A DNA stretch of 64,000 bases from Reticulitermes speratus. Its lineage: Eukaryota > Arthropoda > Insecta > Blattodea > Rhinotermitidae. The stretch covers positions 4,112,558 to 4,176,557 of the forward strand of contig JAJKFL010000237.1 of assembly GCA_021186555.1 (NCBI GenBank), given 5' to 3'. A program made the position numbers and the translations under genes. This document shows positions 1 through 11,984 of this stretch, piece by piece; the first letter of the stretch is position 1; the number at the start of each line of letters is the position of its first letter. The notes beneath the pieces were generated by a model. It worked only from the letters and a program-made list of their open reading frames with translations, was not told the DNA's origin and did no database searches.

Positions 1-640
1 GTCGAGGTACGCAATGCGTCAAATCATTGAAACAGAGCCTCAATCCATAAAGCACGAAAAAATTTCACTTAATAAAAGAGAACTTGGCTGAGCTGAGAGT
101 GATATGTACAATAGTAAGAGATTGGCTTAAACTCACTTGCAGCCACGTGACCTTATCTTGATACTTTAAACCAGTCACGAAAGGTCGAATAAATGGTATT
201 AAAAAGATAATCACGAAAGGTTGAAATCCCGAATATGGAACTTCACGAACATCGAGACTCTACTTATTTTCTTTGTAGTTCGTTTAACGGCGCAGTCGCA
301 CTCAAAGCATATACCGTGGAATGACAGGACGGGTGACCTCAGCAAGCTTGCTCGGTAGTTTAGTCCTGCAGTATCTCATGAGTAAGAGGCTGGCTACCAG
401 CAAGACTGGACGTGTCCGCCAGCACGTAATGTCCGCAAAGCCACGTAATGTCCGCAGCACGTAATTCGGAGAAATTCCGATCCGCAGCACGTAATGCTAT
501 TGACGCTTTCTCTCTGTTATCATCCCTGCATTTTATACTCTGACCGTTTTCAAGAACAACACTGAAGATGGCAGTGCAAGACGTGCCTTCCACGTTTACA
601 CAACACTCACTCACTCAATCACACATCTTTTTTTTTGGAC
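1..640. other. Unassigned sequence with a small degenerate repeat
   Basis: No gene is supported. Positions 419-497 hold four imperfect copies of a short unit built on GCACGTAATGTCCGCA, so this is a degenerate micro-tandem. The short open frames here lack coding-like composition, splice context or recognisable similarity. Confidence 0.5.
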
Positions 641-671
641 TTCGTCCATCGTCTAATTTTTATTGAAGCGA

Positions 672-708
672 GACGTTTCGGATTGCCGCCTCTGCTTCCG
701 TCTTCAGG
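672..708 (-). ncRNA. Hammerhead-ribozyme-like motif
   Basis: Read on the minus strand, a CTGAAGA box is followed by one extra C, a short GGA/TCC stem II with a large loop, then GAAAC and GTC, which is the order of hammerhead core elements. It lacks a clear partner arm nearby. Stem II is only 3 bp, so this is a weak or decayed copy. Confidence 0.4.
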
Positions 709-770
709 AAAGAAGTGCCTAAACTGGTGGACCCCTAGATCGAGCTGTTCTCAATCACTGGGTCAATACA

Positions 771-972
771 GTAAAGGTAAATTTCACCCTAGAACAGGCC
801 ATGAAGGCCCAGAGACGGAGTAGAGTTATAGCTCTACTCTTTCTTTAACCTCGGATGAAGTGGGTGGTCAACACCACGCCCCGGCCGCTTTACCCCCTAG
901 AATGACCGGTACCCATTGTTCAGGAGGTTGGGTAGGTCCCAGGACCGGTCTGGACAGGTTTTGAAAACCTGT
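771..972 (-). mobile_element. SINE family A, truncated copy
   Basis: This is the body and 3' end of the tRNA-derived SINE most frequent in the window. Shared landmarks are GTAAAGGTAAA at the tail, the ACAGGCCATGAAGGCCCAGAG hairpin region, CTTTAACCTCGG and CCCCGGCCGCTTTACCCC. The tRNA-like head with its B box is missing, so the copy is 5' truncated. It lies in reverse orientation. Confidence 0.8.
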
Positions 973-1089
973 AGACTTTCTCTTTAAAATTACAATATCA
1001 ATAAAAGGACTGTTATAACATGATTACTTCCATAAAGTCTCCAGCTTCTGGCGTAGTAACGTTAGCGAGCCTAGGCTGATGTCACAAGT

Positions 1090-3530
1090 CGCGAGAGTGA
1101 GCGAGGTCATGTGCGCATAGATCAGTATGTTTGTGCAGTCAGAGCGGTGGAGGTGCCAGTATTGGTCTGCTTACGTAGTAGCTGTCAGTCATGTGACTGA
1201 GGTAGGAGGGCCGTAAGGTTTGTGAGACTTGTACATGTAGATCAGTGTGTTTGTGCAGTCAGAGCGGTGGAGTTGCCAGTATTGGTCTGATTACGTAGTA
1301 GCTGCAGTCATGTGACTGGTAACTAGGTTTGTGAGACTTGTACATGTAGATCAGTGTGTCTTGTGCAGTCAGAGCGGTGGAGGTGCCAGTATTGGTCTGC
1401 TTACGTACAGCTGTAGTTATGTGACTGAGGTAGGAGGGCTGTAAGGTTTGTGAGACTTGTACATGTAGATCAGTTGTGTTTGTGCAGTCAGAGCGGTGGA
1501 GGTGCCAGTATTGGTCTGCTTACGTAGCAGCTGAGTATGTGACTGAGGTAGGAGGGCCGTAAGGTTTGTGAGACTTGTACATGTAGATCAGTGTGTTTGT
1601 GCAGTCAGAGCGGTGGAGGGGCCAGTATTGGTCTGCTTACGTACAGCTGTCAGTCATGTGACTGAGGTAGGAGGGCTGTAAGGTTTGTGAGACTTGTACA
1701 TGTAGATCATTGTGTTTGTGCAGTCAGAGCGGTGGAGGTGCCAGTATTGGTCTGCTTACGTAGCAGCTTTAGTCATGTGACTGAGGTAGGAGGGCTGTAA
1801 GGTTTGTGAGACTTGTACATGTAATCAGTGTGTTTGTGCAGTCAGAGCGGTGGAGGTGCCAGTATTGGTCTGCTTACGTAGCAGCTGTAGTTATGGTGAC
1901 TGAGGTAGGAGGGCTGTAAGGTTTGTGAGACTTGTACATGTAGATCAGTGTGTTTGTGCAGTCAGAGCGGTGGAGGTGCCAGTATTGGTCTGCTTACGTA
2001 GCAGCTTAGTCATGTGACTAGGTAACAGGTTTGTGAGACTTGTACATGTAGATCAGTGTGTTTGTGCAGTCAGAGCGGTGGAGGTGCCAGTATTGTTCTG
2101 CTTACGTAGCAGCTTAGTCATGTGACTAGGTAACTGGTTTGTGAGACTTGTACATGTAGATCAGTGTGTTTGTGCAGTCAGAGCGGTGGAGGTGCCAGTA
2201 TTGGTCTGCTTACGTAGCAGCTGTAGTTATGTGACTGAGGTAGGAGAGCTGTAAGGTTTGTGAGACTTGTACATGTAGATCAGTGTGTTTGTGCAGTCAG
2301 AGCGGTGGAGGTGCCAGTATTGGTCTGCTTACGTAGCAGCTGTAGTTATGTGACTGAGGTAGGAGGGCTGTAAGGTTTGTGAGACTTGTACATGTAGATC
2401 AGTGTGTTTGTGCAGTCAGAGCGGTGGAGGTGCCAGTATTGGTCTGCTTACGTAGTAGCTGTAGTCATGTGACTGGTAAGGGTATTGTGAGACTTGTACA
2501 TGTAGATCAGTGTGTTTGTGCAGTCAGAGCGGTGGAGGTGCCAGTATTGGTCTGCTTACGTAAGTAGTTAGTCATGTGACTGTAAGGTTTGTGAGACTTG
2601 TACATGTAGATCAGTGTGTTTGTGCAGTCAGAGCGGTGGAGGTGCCAGTATTGGTCTGCTTACATAGTAGCTGTAGTTCATGTGACTGGGTAAGGTTTGT
2701 GAGACTTGTACATGTAGATCAGTGTGTTTTGCAGTCAGAGCGGTGGAGGTGCCAGTATTGGTCTGCTTACGTAGCAGCTGTAGTCATGTGACTGAGGTAG
2801 GAGGGCCGTAAGGTTTGTGAGACTTGTACATGTAGATCAGTGTGTTTGTGCAGTCAGAGCGGTGGAGGTGCCAGTATTGGTCTGCTTACGTAGCAGCTGT
2901 AGTTATGTGACTGAGGTAGGAGGGCTGTAAGGTTTGTGAGACTTGTACATGTAGATCAGTGTGTTTGTGCAGTCAGAGCGGTGGAGGTGCCAGTATTGGT
3001 CTGCTTACGTAGCAGCTGTAGTTATGTGACTGAGGTAGGAGGGCCGTAAGGTTTGTGAGACTTGTACATGTAGATCAGTGTGTTTCTGCAGTCAGAGCGG
3101 TGGAGGTGCCAGTATTGGTCTGCTTACGTAGCAGCTGTAGTTATGTGACTGAGGTAGGAGGGCTGTAAGGTTTGTGAGACTTGTACATGTAGATCATGTG
3201 TTTGTGCAGTCAGAGCGGTGGAGGTGCCAGTATTGGTCTGCTTACGTTGCAGCTGTAGTTATGTGACTGAGGTAGGAGGGCTGTAAGGTTTGTGAGACTT
3301 GTACATGTAGATCAGTGTGTTTGTGCAGTCAGAGCGGTGGAGGTGCCAGTATTGGTCTGCTTACGTAGCAGCTGTAGTCATGTGACTGAGGTAGGAGGCC
3401 GTAAGGTTTGTGAGACTTGTACATGTAGATCAGTGTGTTTGTGCAGTCAGAGCGGTGGAGGTGCCAGTATTGGTCTGCTTACGTTGCAGCTGTAGTCGTG
3501 TGACTGAGGTAGGAGATCCGTAAGGTTTGT
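1090..3530. repeat. Minisatellite, about 119-bp unit, about 21 copies
   Basis: The phrase ACTTGTACATGTAGATCAGT recurs about every 119 bp (for example 2822, 2941, 3060, 3179). Each unit also carries CAGTCAGAGCGGTGGAGGTG and GTCTGCTTACGTAGCAGCTG. Shorter units lack the GAGGTAGGAGGGCTGTA segment, giving spacings near 100-110 bp. Copies differ mainly by single-base indels. Open frames inside (2379-2791, 3292-3495) only mirror the repeat. Confidence 0.95.
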
Positions 3531-3539
3531 GAGGCTCGC

Positions 3540-5249
3540 GCTGAAGGTTATCATGCAAAGTGACGGGGACTTTGTAGATGTAATGCTACTATAACGTGCT
3601 AGCAGTAAACCACAATTTAGGATTCTGTCTCATGAAACACCCTTTTTACAGCCATCAGAATTGCGTCCACGCTGTGATCATTTGCCAAATCATACCTAAA
3701 CCACACATATGAACCTTCACCTTCTGTAATCATTGTTTTCATATACCTATGCTACAGAAGTTAATTATTTTCGACTTACAATGTACGTCCAATAATTGTT
3801 TAGCATTAACTGCACACCACAGGCAAACATTTACCTCATGAACAGAAAGTTCATGAATTAAATGTGGATTAACAATATTCCACTGTCTATTATTTTGTAA
3901 AACAATACTTCCCCACAAATGGAGTAAAAAATTAAATGAGGGCCAAATTCACCTTCATGAAATTTTGCAGAAATCATCGTGATGTAAACACCCAGCCGAC
4001 CGTCTTATCCCCTGCATTACATCGACTGTTTACAGTAACATTCTCCGTCATCGTAACGACATAAAGAATATTTAAATTACATACTTGTGATAGATGATTA
4101 CATGCTTCGTGCAAATGCACCATCATCAGATCATTATACAAGAAGTTAAGTGGGAAGCTTTCTTCATGAACTTACACAAGTTTGTTATCATAAATTAAGT
4201 TAAAGAACCATTAAAATCATGAATAAAATTAAAATTGTAATAAATATAATGATTACATCTATATATATTCCCCTCAAACTTCAAAGTTATGTTCTTTTGC
4301 TCTGTGTTTGATATTAATTTATTAATTATATTCACAACTAAATATATATGTCATATTGCTAAACATTACAGCTTGATGCGAAAAGCTAAAATAACTTCTT
4401 TTTATGATGGCCTCTTCTTTTCTCCTTTGTTTCGCTGACGGGTATAACTTTCTACATATTCTTGTTTTGAAACCTTGGTATTCATGACACAATAGACTGC
4501 TTAATTAGTTTCTATAGGTTATAATTGTAAACACAATTATAAAACTTTTAATGTCGAAGGTGTACATAAAATAGACTCATTGCTGTGATGTGGGGTCTAA
4601 ATATTGTCACTAATCTCTATGTTCTGAGCCCAGTTTTTGGCCTAGCTGCCCATCGATAACATGAGATACAGAATTGTAGATATCGCTATTTGTCTCATTT
4701 AAGCACATATATCCTTCTGTATTTCTGCAAATGTAGATTCTTCCAAGTAGGTTTAGGAAATTGTCTTTTCACAAATATGTAAGGTACTAATTATGTTGTA
4801 TATTGTACAGTACAACATATATGCGTTTTCTTCAGAATGTGTTGTACATAACTAAATTTGTCTCGAGTCTTTCTAGTATCATTAGTGTGTTCTTTGTACC
4901 TGGTATTGATACTGCTGCCGGTTTGGTCTACGTAGGTTTTGTCATAGTCTAAACGTTTCAGTTGATATAGTTAACTGTTACTGAGTTTAGTAATAAAATG
5001 CGTGTGTTCTTCAGATTTCGTTTTATTTTAGTTTTCCGGTGAGGAATTCAAGGAGGATGAGTTGGGTGGGGAAATAATAAGAAAGAAAAGAAACGTTTGA
5101 GTTTGGCCCAAGAAATGGATAAGTGGGGGCTACTGTAAATACCATAATTAATTTAGTTGGTAACAAATAAACTGGTATATACAAAACAACTGCACGGAAA
5201 ATGTATAACATTAAATTTTAACAAATCTTCGGCTTGTGGAAAATGCGGG
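3540..5249. other. Unassigned AT-rich sequence
   Basis: No gene, tandem array or recognised element was found except the hammerhead-like relic near 4100. At 5221-5249 the sequence enters the LINE tail described separately. Confidence 0.5.
4098..4130 (-). ncRNA. Decayed hammerhead-like motif
   Basis: On the minus strand CTGATGA, an extra T, stem GTGC/GCAC, then GAAGC replaces GAAAC, followed by ATG. The core is otherwise in hammerhead order. The A-to-G change in the GAAA box would be expected to inactivate it. Confidence 0.4.
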
Positions 5250-5720
5250 GAGCTTCTCAGGTGCGCACCCAGAATTTTTCGCTGGGAGGGGGGGCTGACC
5301 CTGAGGAAGTATATAATTTATGTTTGATTTTAAAAATTATATTATAAAATCATGTTATAAATATAATATAACACTGTCTGCAAATGCATTTATATACGTA
5401 CAAATATAACTACATGTTTCATGATCCAATCACAGTGCCCTGTGTTCTTTTATTTTTTGAATTTAATTTTCAAAATTCTCATGTACCAGCCATCAGCCGA
5501 TTTCAGTGGATGATTTTCGCTGAGGGGTAAATAATTTAAAACTTTTTATATCATAACATCTAAACAATCTGAGATTTTTAAATTTCGCTTTTCAGGAGTT
5601 TGGAGGGGCTGCAGCCCGGCAGCCCCCCCCCCCTTCCCTTGGGTGCGCCCCTGGAGCTTCTTGAGTAGCTGAGGAAATATTAGCTTCTGAAGAAAGATCC
5701 CGCTCCATGATATTATTTAT
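5221..5720 (+). mobile_element. LINE family 1 3'-UTR remnant, split by a MITE
   Basis: Joining 5221-5257 to 5662-5720 gives the same tail seen at 51096-51180 and 62323-62400 (reverse): ...GCGGGGA, TTCTTGA-TAGCTGA, AGCTTCT-AAGAA and CTCCATG. The insertion at 5258-5653 interrupts it. No coding part of the retrotransposon is retained here. Confidence 0.6.
5258..5653. mobile_element. hAT-like MITE (396 bp) with an exact 8-bp target duplication
   Basis: The ends are near-perfect terminal inverted repeats, CAGGTGCGCACCCA on the left and TGGGTGCGCCCCTG on the right. The flanks are the identical octamer GAGCTTCT at 5250-5257 and 5654-5661. An 8-bp duplication with CAGGG-type ends is the signature of hAT transposons. 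The interior is AT-rich and non-coding, with G runs or C runs near the termini. Decayed relatives lie at 43330-43735 and 61464-61866. Confidence 0.85.
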
Positions 5721-6354
5721 TCAGTATTTTGTTTCACATGTTAGTCATATGTTATTATATCTAATGGCATTCGTAATTTTCCTGGTTTATTGTTCAGAAA
5801 TGCTGTGACGTCAGACAAGACAATGCAGCTACTGCAACTCTTCACCGTTACTGAAAACATGACCATAGTTTTGAAATGCCCTGTAGTTGAGAGGCGGGGT
5901 TCAGCACGAGCCCAAGCTCTGACTTAGGTCGCAGCAGTCATCTTTTTGCCCCCCTTCGCCCCCCCCCCCCGCCGTAAGGAGAATGTAAACGATCGGCCAA
6001 CAACACACAGAAACTTGCATTTCACGATTGACATTATGCTCTTATTTCTTCAGTATGCATTATTTGCATGAAATGAGTTAAATAAATCCAGGATAAATTG
6101 ATCGAATAACGGCATTGCTTTATTCTGAATACATAGTCAAAGTGACACAATATACTTCACTAAGTGGTTACTGTATGTACCGCCAGCTTTGGAAGTTAGA
6201 AACTCTACATTTGTCTACACGTTTTGTGTGTCCCGTTATTACAACAAACAGCAAATATCTCCCTGAACGGTTTTAACTGATTGATCTTTGTAATGCAAGC
6301 AAACTGTGTTTTCTTTGAGGTGCGCACTTAGTCTTCATACAGAACATGTAGAAT
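5721..6354. other. Unassigned sequence
   Basis: No gene or repeat is recognised. A C-rich run lies at 5948-5971 and the rest is AT-rich, apparently unique DNA. Confidence 0.45.
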
Positions 6355-6515
6355 TATTTTTTGTCTTCAAGCACAAAGCCCCGGTTCGATTCCAGACCAG
6401 AGCTTGTGAGATTTGTGGTAGAAAAAGAGACATTGTGACGGGGTTTCCTCCGAGTAATTCGGGTTTTTTCTACAAGTAATATAATTATAAAAATGCTCCA
6501 TAATCGTCTTCGTTT
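6355..6515 (+). mobile_element. SINE family B, degenerate partial copy
   Basis: It contains CCCCGGTTCGATTCCAGACC, GATTTGTGGTAGA and the ATGCTCCATAAT segment, in the same order as the well-preserved copy at 23957-24230. The 5' half of the tRNA-like head is lost and an internal stretch has drifted. Confidence 0.6.
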
Positions 6516-7195
6516 TAATACTACTCTTATAAGGACAAGCGGGCAAAGCTTAGAAAACTTCAAACAAAGCAATGTCCTGTCAGATATTTCGATTCCTTGC
6601 AGAAGAAAAGTTCTGTGAATATATTTAAAAATATTCACTTCATTCCACATATGAGTAAAAAGCCATTAAGTCACAATATCATCATTATCATCATCATCAT
6701 TAACTTTGAAGTGTTAGACGTAGTGCCTTTTCTTTATCCCTGAAGGTGAAGCTGGTCCTTCCATCTTTTCCTCGGTCGTCCAATGCTTCCCTTTCCCTTT
6801 GGCCTATATTTCAGTGCGTGTTTTGGTATCCTGTTTGTGTCCATTCACTCTACGTGTTGCAGCCACTCTCGTTGGTATTGTTTTATTTCCAAAACAATGT
6901 TCTGCACTCCAAGTTTCTCCCTGACGGATTGATTTCTTGTCCTGTCTAACGCAGTAATTCCTAATAAATGTCTTACAATTTCGGTCTACGTCGCTATATA
7001 TATCAACAGGCGTTATTCAATTCGTAAGGCAAAGTATATTACAATCAGAGATGATAAGTAAGGGGAAGTGGTTTTTTTTTGCCGAAACCGGAATCGAATT
7101 GGATATTAAACCGTACCAACTGGTAAATAGTTGTCGTCGTTTCGAAGGTGCGTATTACCTCCGCGTCATGATCTAGCAGTCCAAGAAGAGTGGAA
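6516..7195. other. Unassigned sequence with an (ATC)n tract
   Basis: A short ATC microsatellite lies at 6676-6703. No coding or transposon similarity is recognised. Confidence 0.4.
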
Positions 7196-7199
7196 TTAT

Positions 7200-7315
7200 G
7201 GACATTGAAGATGGAGGAAGCAGTAGATTGCACTGTGTGGAGAACTCGCTTTGGAAGAGGCTACGGTCCTGTCGTAAGACAGACTGCAGAATGATATATA
7301 TATATATACACGACT
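7200..7315 (+). pseudogene. LINE family 2, C-terminal remnant
   Basis: Positions 7208-7293 translate as a short tail ending WRTRFGRGYGPVVRQTAE then stop, followed by a TA microsatellite. The same terminus appears on the minus strand at 19091-19375 with more of the protein. This is the extreme 3' end of a 5'-truncated non-LTR retrotransposon. It cannot encode a working enzyme. Confidence 0.75.
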
Positions 7316-7710
7316 GTTCTTTAAAGTGTCAACTAAAACATAAAGACGGATAGACACAGCTATGAATGTAGACCCACCGAATTTTTCATACTGCCAAAGC
7401 ATCTATCAGTATATACCAAGGCCCTGTTTTACGCCCTAGTTGTGTTACTGAAAGAGTGAACCTAAATAAAGAAGACGTAAATTAAGAAATGATGTTAGCG
7501 TAACATAACGCAGCCAGCCAAAGAGCGTTAAACCGAAATTGAGGGAGCGTAAATTGAGAAGTGTTGTACATTGGTAAGGGGCGTTAAAGCAAAAAGGCTT
7601 AAAACAGACGGGCGTAAAACATGGGCTTCGTGTATTTCCTTTTAAGTAATTGAATTTCCTTTGTTCAGTATTGACTGTGAAATTATTAGGGCCACAATTC
7701 AGACACTGCG

Positions 7711-9480
7711 TCATTTTTTGTGATCTGAATGGACTGTCGTAGGAAATATATTCATTTTGTGATCTGAACGGTCTGTCCTAGGAAATATATTCATTTTGTG
7801 ATCTGAACGGACTGTCGTAGGAAATATATTCAATTTGTGATCTGAACGGACTGTCGTAGGATATATATTCATTTTGTGATCTGAACGGACTGTTGTAGGA
7901 AATATATTCATCTTGTGATCTGAACGGACTGTCGTAGGAAATATATTCAATTTGTGATCTGAACGGACTGTCGTAGGAAATATATTCATTTTGTGATCTG
8001 AACGGACTGTCGTAGGAAATAATTCATTTTGTGATCTGAACGGACTGTCGTAGGAAATATATTCATTTTGTGATCTGAACGGACTCTCTTAGGAAATATA
8101 TTCATTTTGTGATCTGAACGGACTGTCGTAGGAAATATATTTATTCATTTTGTGATCTGAACGGACTCTCTTAGGAAATATATTCATTTTGTGATCTGAA
8201 CGGACTGTCGTAGGAAATATATTCAATTTGTGATCGAACGGACTGTCGTAGGAAATATATTCATTTTGTGATCTGAACGGACTGTCGTAGGAAATATATT
8301 CATTTTGTGATCTGAACGGACTGTCGTAGGAAATATATTCATTTTGTGATCTGAACGGACTGTCGTAGGAAATATATTCATTTTGTGATCTGAACGGACT
8401 GTCGTAGGAAATATATTCATTTTGTGATCTGAACGGACTGTCGTAGGAAATATATTCATTTTGTGATCTGAACGGACTGTCTTAGGAAATATATTCATTT
8501 TGTGATCTGAACGGACTGTTGTAGGAAATATATTCATTTTGTGATCTGAAAGGACTGTCGTAGGAAATATATTCAATTTGTGATCTGAACGGACTGTCGT
8601 AGGAAATATATTCATTTTGTGATCTGAACGGACTGTCGTAGGAAATATATTCATTTTGTGATCTGAACGGACTCTCTTAGGAAATATATTCATTTTGTGA
8701 TCTGAACGGACTGTCGTAGGAAATATATTCATTTTGTGATCTGAACGGACTGTCGTAGGAAATATATTTATTCATTTTGTGATCTGAACGGACTCTCTTA
8801 GGAAATATATTCATTTTGTGATCTAAACGGACTGTCGTAGGAAATATATTCAATTTGTGATCGAACGGACTGTCGTAGGAAATATATTCATTTTGTGATC
8901 TGAACGGACTGTCGTAGGAAATATATTCATTTTGTGATCTGAACGGACTGTCGTAGGAAATATATTCATTTTGTGATCTGAACGGACTGTCGTAGGAAAT
9001 ATATTCATTTTGTGATCTGAACGGTCTGTCGTAGGAAATATATTCAATTTGTGATCGAACGGACTGTCGTAGGAAATATATTCATTTTGTGATCTGAACG
9101 GACTGTCGTAGGAAATATATTCATTTTGTGATCTGAACGGACTGTCGTAGGAAATATATTCATTTTGTGATCTGAACGGACTGTCGTAAGAAATATATTC
9201 AATTTGTGATCTGAACGGACTGTCGTAGGAAATATATTCATTTTGTGATCTGAACGGACTGTCGTAGGAAATATATTCATTTTGTGATCTGAACGGACTG
9301 TCGTAGGAAATATATTCATTTTGTGATCTGAACGGACTCTCTTAGGAAATATATTCATTTTGTGATCTGAAAGGACTGTCGTAGGAAATATATTTATTCA
9401 TTTTGTGATCTGAACGGACTCTCTTAGGAAATATATTCGTTTTGTGATCTGAACGGACTGTCGTAGGAAATATATTCATT
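7711..9480. repeat. Minisatellite, 39-bp unit, about 45 copies, with higher-order structure
   Basis: The unit is a 39-bp sentence containing ATTCATTTTGTGATCTGAAC and GGACTGTCGTAGGAAATATA. Because 39 is divisible by 3, the minus strand reads as endless MNIFPTTVRSDHK, which is an artefact of the period. Marker variants recur at a longer step: the TTATTCA insertion at 8141, 8768 and 9394 (627 and 626 bp), and the 2-bp-deleted GTGATCGAACGG variant at 8222 and 8849. This indicates a 16-unit higher-order repeat. Confidence 0.95.
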
Positions 9481-9485
9481 TTCAC

Positions 9486-10185
9486 GTAAGAATATTTATT
9501 GCCGTGAAGACGATTGCAAAAATAAATTGTAGGATTTTAAACCTGCAAAGTTTAATCCGTTAGAACATCAAATACGCAGTACAGCAAACACATTCAGGCC
9601 TGTTTTATTACTAAGACTCCAATCTTCATCTTTCATTCTCGCGCAGATGCAGTTATATCTAACTGTTAGAATTAACAGCTGACATAACACAAGCTAGGCT
9701 TGGGCCAGGTTCCTCGCATTTCAATGTGAGTTGTAGCCAGAAGCCAGTATCAGGCTACAATAGCAGCGGGTGGAGCAGACATGCGTGTACGAGTAAAACC
9801 GAATGAATGATACTTATTGCTGAACAAAGCAAGGCTTCTCCGCCAACAAAACGTCTTACCACAGACTTATATGGTGATGGATGAAGACCTTTCTTTACGA
9901 ATAGGAACACAAGATGACCACAGTAACAAACAGAGATAACACCTTGTTCACTTTTACCTCATCGTGTACAATTTATATGTCCATTTTAAAAGCATTGAGA
10001 AAAGGAATACTTTTTGTACAATAAACACTTTTTGTATCTGTTTTAATCCCCTCAACATTCTTCAAGTAATTCTTACCGTTTCCCAAACTATGTTGACTTG
10101 GAGATAAAAATGTATTGTTTTCAAAAGATCTTGTCCGGTAATTTGAATCTGGTTCAAAGGTTTTACTTTTACACTAAAAGAGTAT
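9486..10185. other. Unassigned sequence
   Basis: No gene or element is recognised in this stretch between the 39-bp array and the next SINE. Confidence 0.45.
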
Positions 10186-10187
10186 AT

Positions 10188-10460
10188 GGGACGGGATATA
10201 GTAGTCGGTATAGCAACTCACTACAGGCTGGACGGTCCGGGGATCGAATCCCGGTGAAGGCGAGATTTTCCGCACACGTCCGTACTGGCCCTGGGACCTT
10301 CCAGCCTACTGTAAAATGGGTACCGGGTCTCTTTCCCGCGGGTAAAGCAGCTGGAGCGTGGCGTTGATCACCCGCCCTCATCTAGCACCGAGGTTAAAGA
10401 AAGAGTACAGATATACCTCTACTCCCGCTCTGGAAATTCATGTCCTGTTCTCTGCTGAAC
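10188..10460 (+). mobile_element. SINE family A, near full length
   Basis: The tRNA-like head (TAGTCGGTATAGCAACTCAC) is followed by the B box GGGGATCGAATCCCGG, the GGGTACCGGGTCTCTTTCCC segment, the GAGGTTAAAGAAAGAGTA segment and a diverged tail. RNA polymerase III would use the A and B boxes. The overlapping 70-90-residue open frames on both strands are chance frames of the SINE. Confidence 0.85.
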
Positions 10461-10696
10461 TTAATTTACTAATAGAGTATAAAAATAATTACTATAAATA
10501 GTGGTGTATAATCATATGTGCGCCATGTGTTCCATTGGCACCTCAGTCTAGGTCATCCAGATAGGTCAGCCTTGGCCAAAAACAGCATCAACGCGGGACA
10601 AGACATTCCGGCTTTATCATACCCTTACCAAACTTAGATATGTAGACTTTATCACCAGGGAGGTGATACACAACAAACTTTATCTTACCCTATCAT

Positions 10697-11472
10697 ACTT
10701 TATCATTTTCTGAGATCCACACAAAACACATAAATAAACTGTGTGGGCAGAACGTAGATTTTGTGAATGTTAAACTGGTGGTACATATAGTAACCACTGG
10801 GCTTGGTTAATATAGCGCGCGAATAGTTAAAAAGGGAATACAGTCCCCCGCACCGCGCAGTAAACACACTCCGTCTCAGTTACACAAACCAGTCAGTTAA
10901 TGCTGTACAGTGAAATAATCGCTGTTTGTTCTGAGATCCACACAAAACACATAAATACAGTCCGTACCGCGCAGTAAACACACTCCGTCTCAGTTATACA
11001 AACCAGTCAGTTAATGCTGTACAGTGAAATAATCGCTGTTTGTTCTGAGATCCACACAAAACACATAAATACAGTCCGTACCAGCGCAGTAAACACACTC
11101 CGTCTCAGTTATACAAACCAGTCAGTTAATGTTGTACAGTGAAATAATCGCTGTTTGTTCTGAGATCCACACAAAACACATAAATACAGTCCGTACCGCG
11201 CAGTAAACACACTCCGTTCAGTTATACAAACCAGTCAGTTAATGTTGTACAGTGAATAATCGCTGTTTGTTCTGAGATCCACACAAAACACATAAATACA
11301 GTCCGTACCACGCAGTAAACACACTCCGTCTCAGTTATACAAACCAGTCAGTTAATGTTGTACAGTGAAATAATCGCTGTTTTTCTGAGATCCACACAAA
11401 ACACATAAATACACTGTGTGGGCAGAACGTAGAATTTGTGAATGTAAAACCTGGTGTACATGTAGTAACCAC
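10697..11472 (+). repeat. Tandem array of about 114-bp units inside an interspersed element
   Basis: CTGAGATCCACACAAAACAC occurs at about 10701, 10931, 11045, 11160, 11272 and 11385, so units are 112-115 bp. Each carries CGCAGTAAACACACTCCGTC and AGTTAATGCTGTACAGTGAA. Both the left flank (10740-10800) and the last unit run into the same terminal segment ending GTAACCACTGGGC. Single-copy relatives occur at 27150-27615 (reverse) and 57990-58470, so an ordinary dispersed element has been internally amplified here. Confidence 0.85.
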
Positions 11473-11557
11473 TGGGCCTTAAAGGCTTAAATATTCAGGC
11501 GTCTTTGACTTTACGTCAGTACTCTGAACAACCATTACGAAACAGAGGGCGACTTGC

Positions 11558-11781
11558 CTTCGTAAGAACGCCGCTGTATGGCGTAATCTTCGGTGGTCCC
11601 AGCCGTGACGTGTCTGCGTCCTCAGAACTGGGTTGATTGTTGTTGCCGCTAGAGGCGCTGCCCAGACCGCTACTGGAGCAGGCCGACGGCGTCGTGTCCA
11701 GTTCGCATGGGGAGTCATCCGAGAAGAGGGTCTCATGACCACTGTCCACCCGGGCCATCCTGATCACCGGCCCTCTGGGAT
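11558..11781 (-). CDS. Probable internal exon of an unidentified host gene
   Basis: This is the only segment with convincing host-exon character. On the minus strand an acceptor (TGTACTGTTTTACAG) precedes a 224-bp open segment rich in G or C at third positions. It begins PRGPVIRMARVDSGHETLF and continues as a low-complexity, Ser/Asn-rich, acidic stretch, ending near ITPYSGVLTK. The exon would start with two bases of a split codon and end in phase 0. The 3' boundary AAG/GCAAGT fits a GC-AG intron donor and no GT donor lies immediately there. Composition suggests a disordered cytoplasmic linker, with no signal peptide or membrane segment. I do not recognise the protein family. Reading through the donor gives 93 residues ending in stop at 11516, which is the alternative. 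Confidence 0.5.
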
Positions 11782-11984
11782 CTGTAAAACAGTACAAAGG
11801 TTACCCGAATGCAGAATGCAGAGGGATCACACAATGTGAAGTATCCGAGTAGGAAACCCCATGACTGTTTATATATCTTGAAATACCCTTCACGTGACTG
11901 AGTGAGTCACACCCTGGTTTCCATGGCAACAATTTTTACCGGGGTTTGTGCTGTGTAAGGTAAGCACTCTTGGAGAGAAAATTG

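Noticed and set aside
7711-9358. MNIFPTTVRSDHK tandem protein
   Set aside because: A 39-bp period divisible by 3 automatically gives a repeated 13-residue peptide. There is no codon bias, signal or unique ends.
11479-11742. Alternative 87-residue minus frame over the exon
   Set aside because: It is the shifted shadow of the 11558-11781 exon and starts and ends without splice logic.
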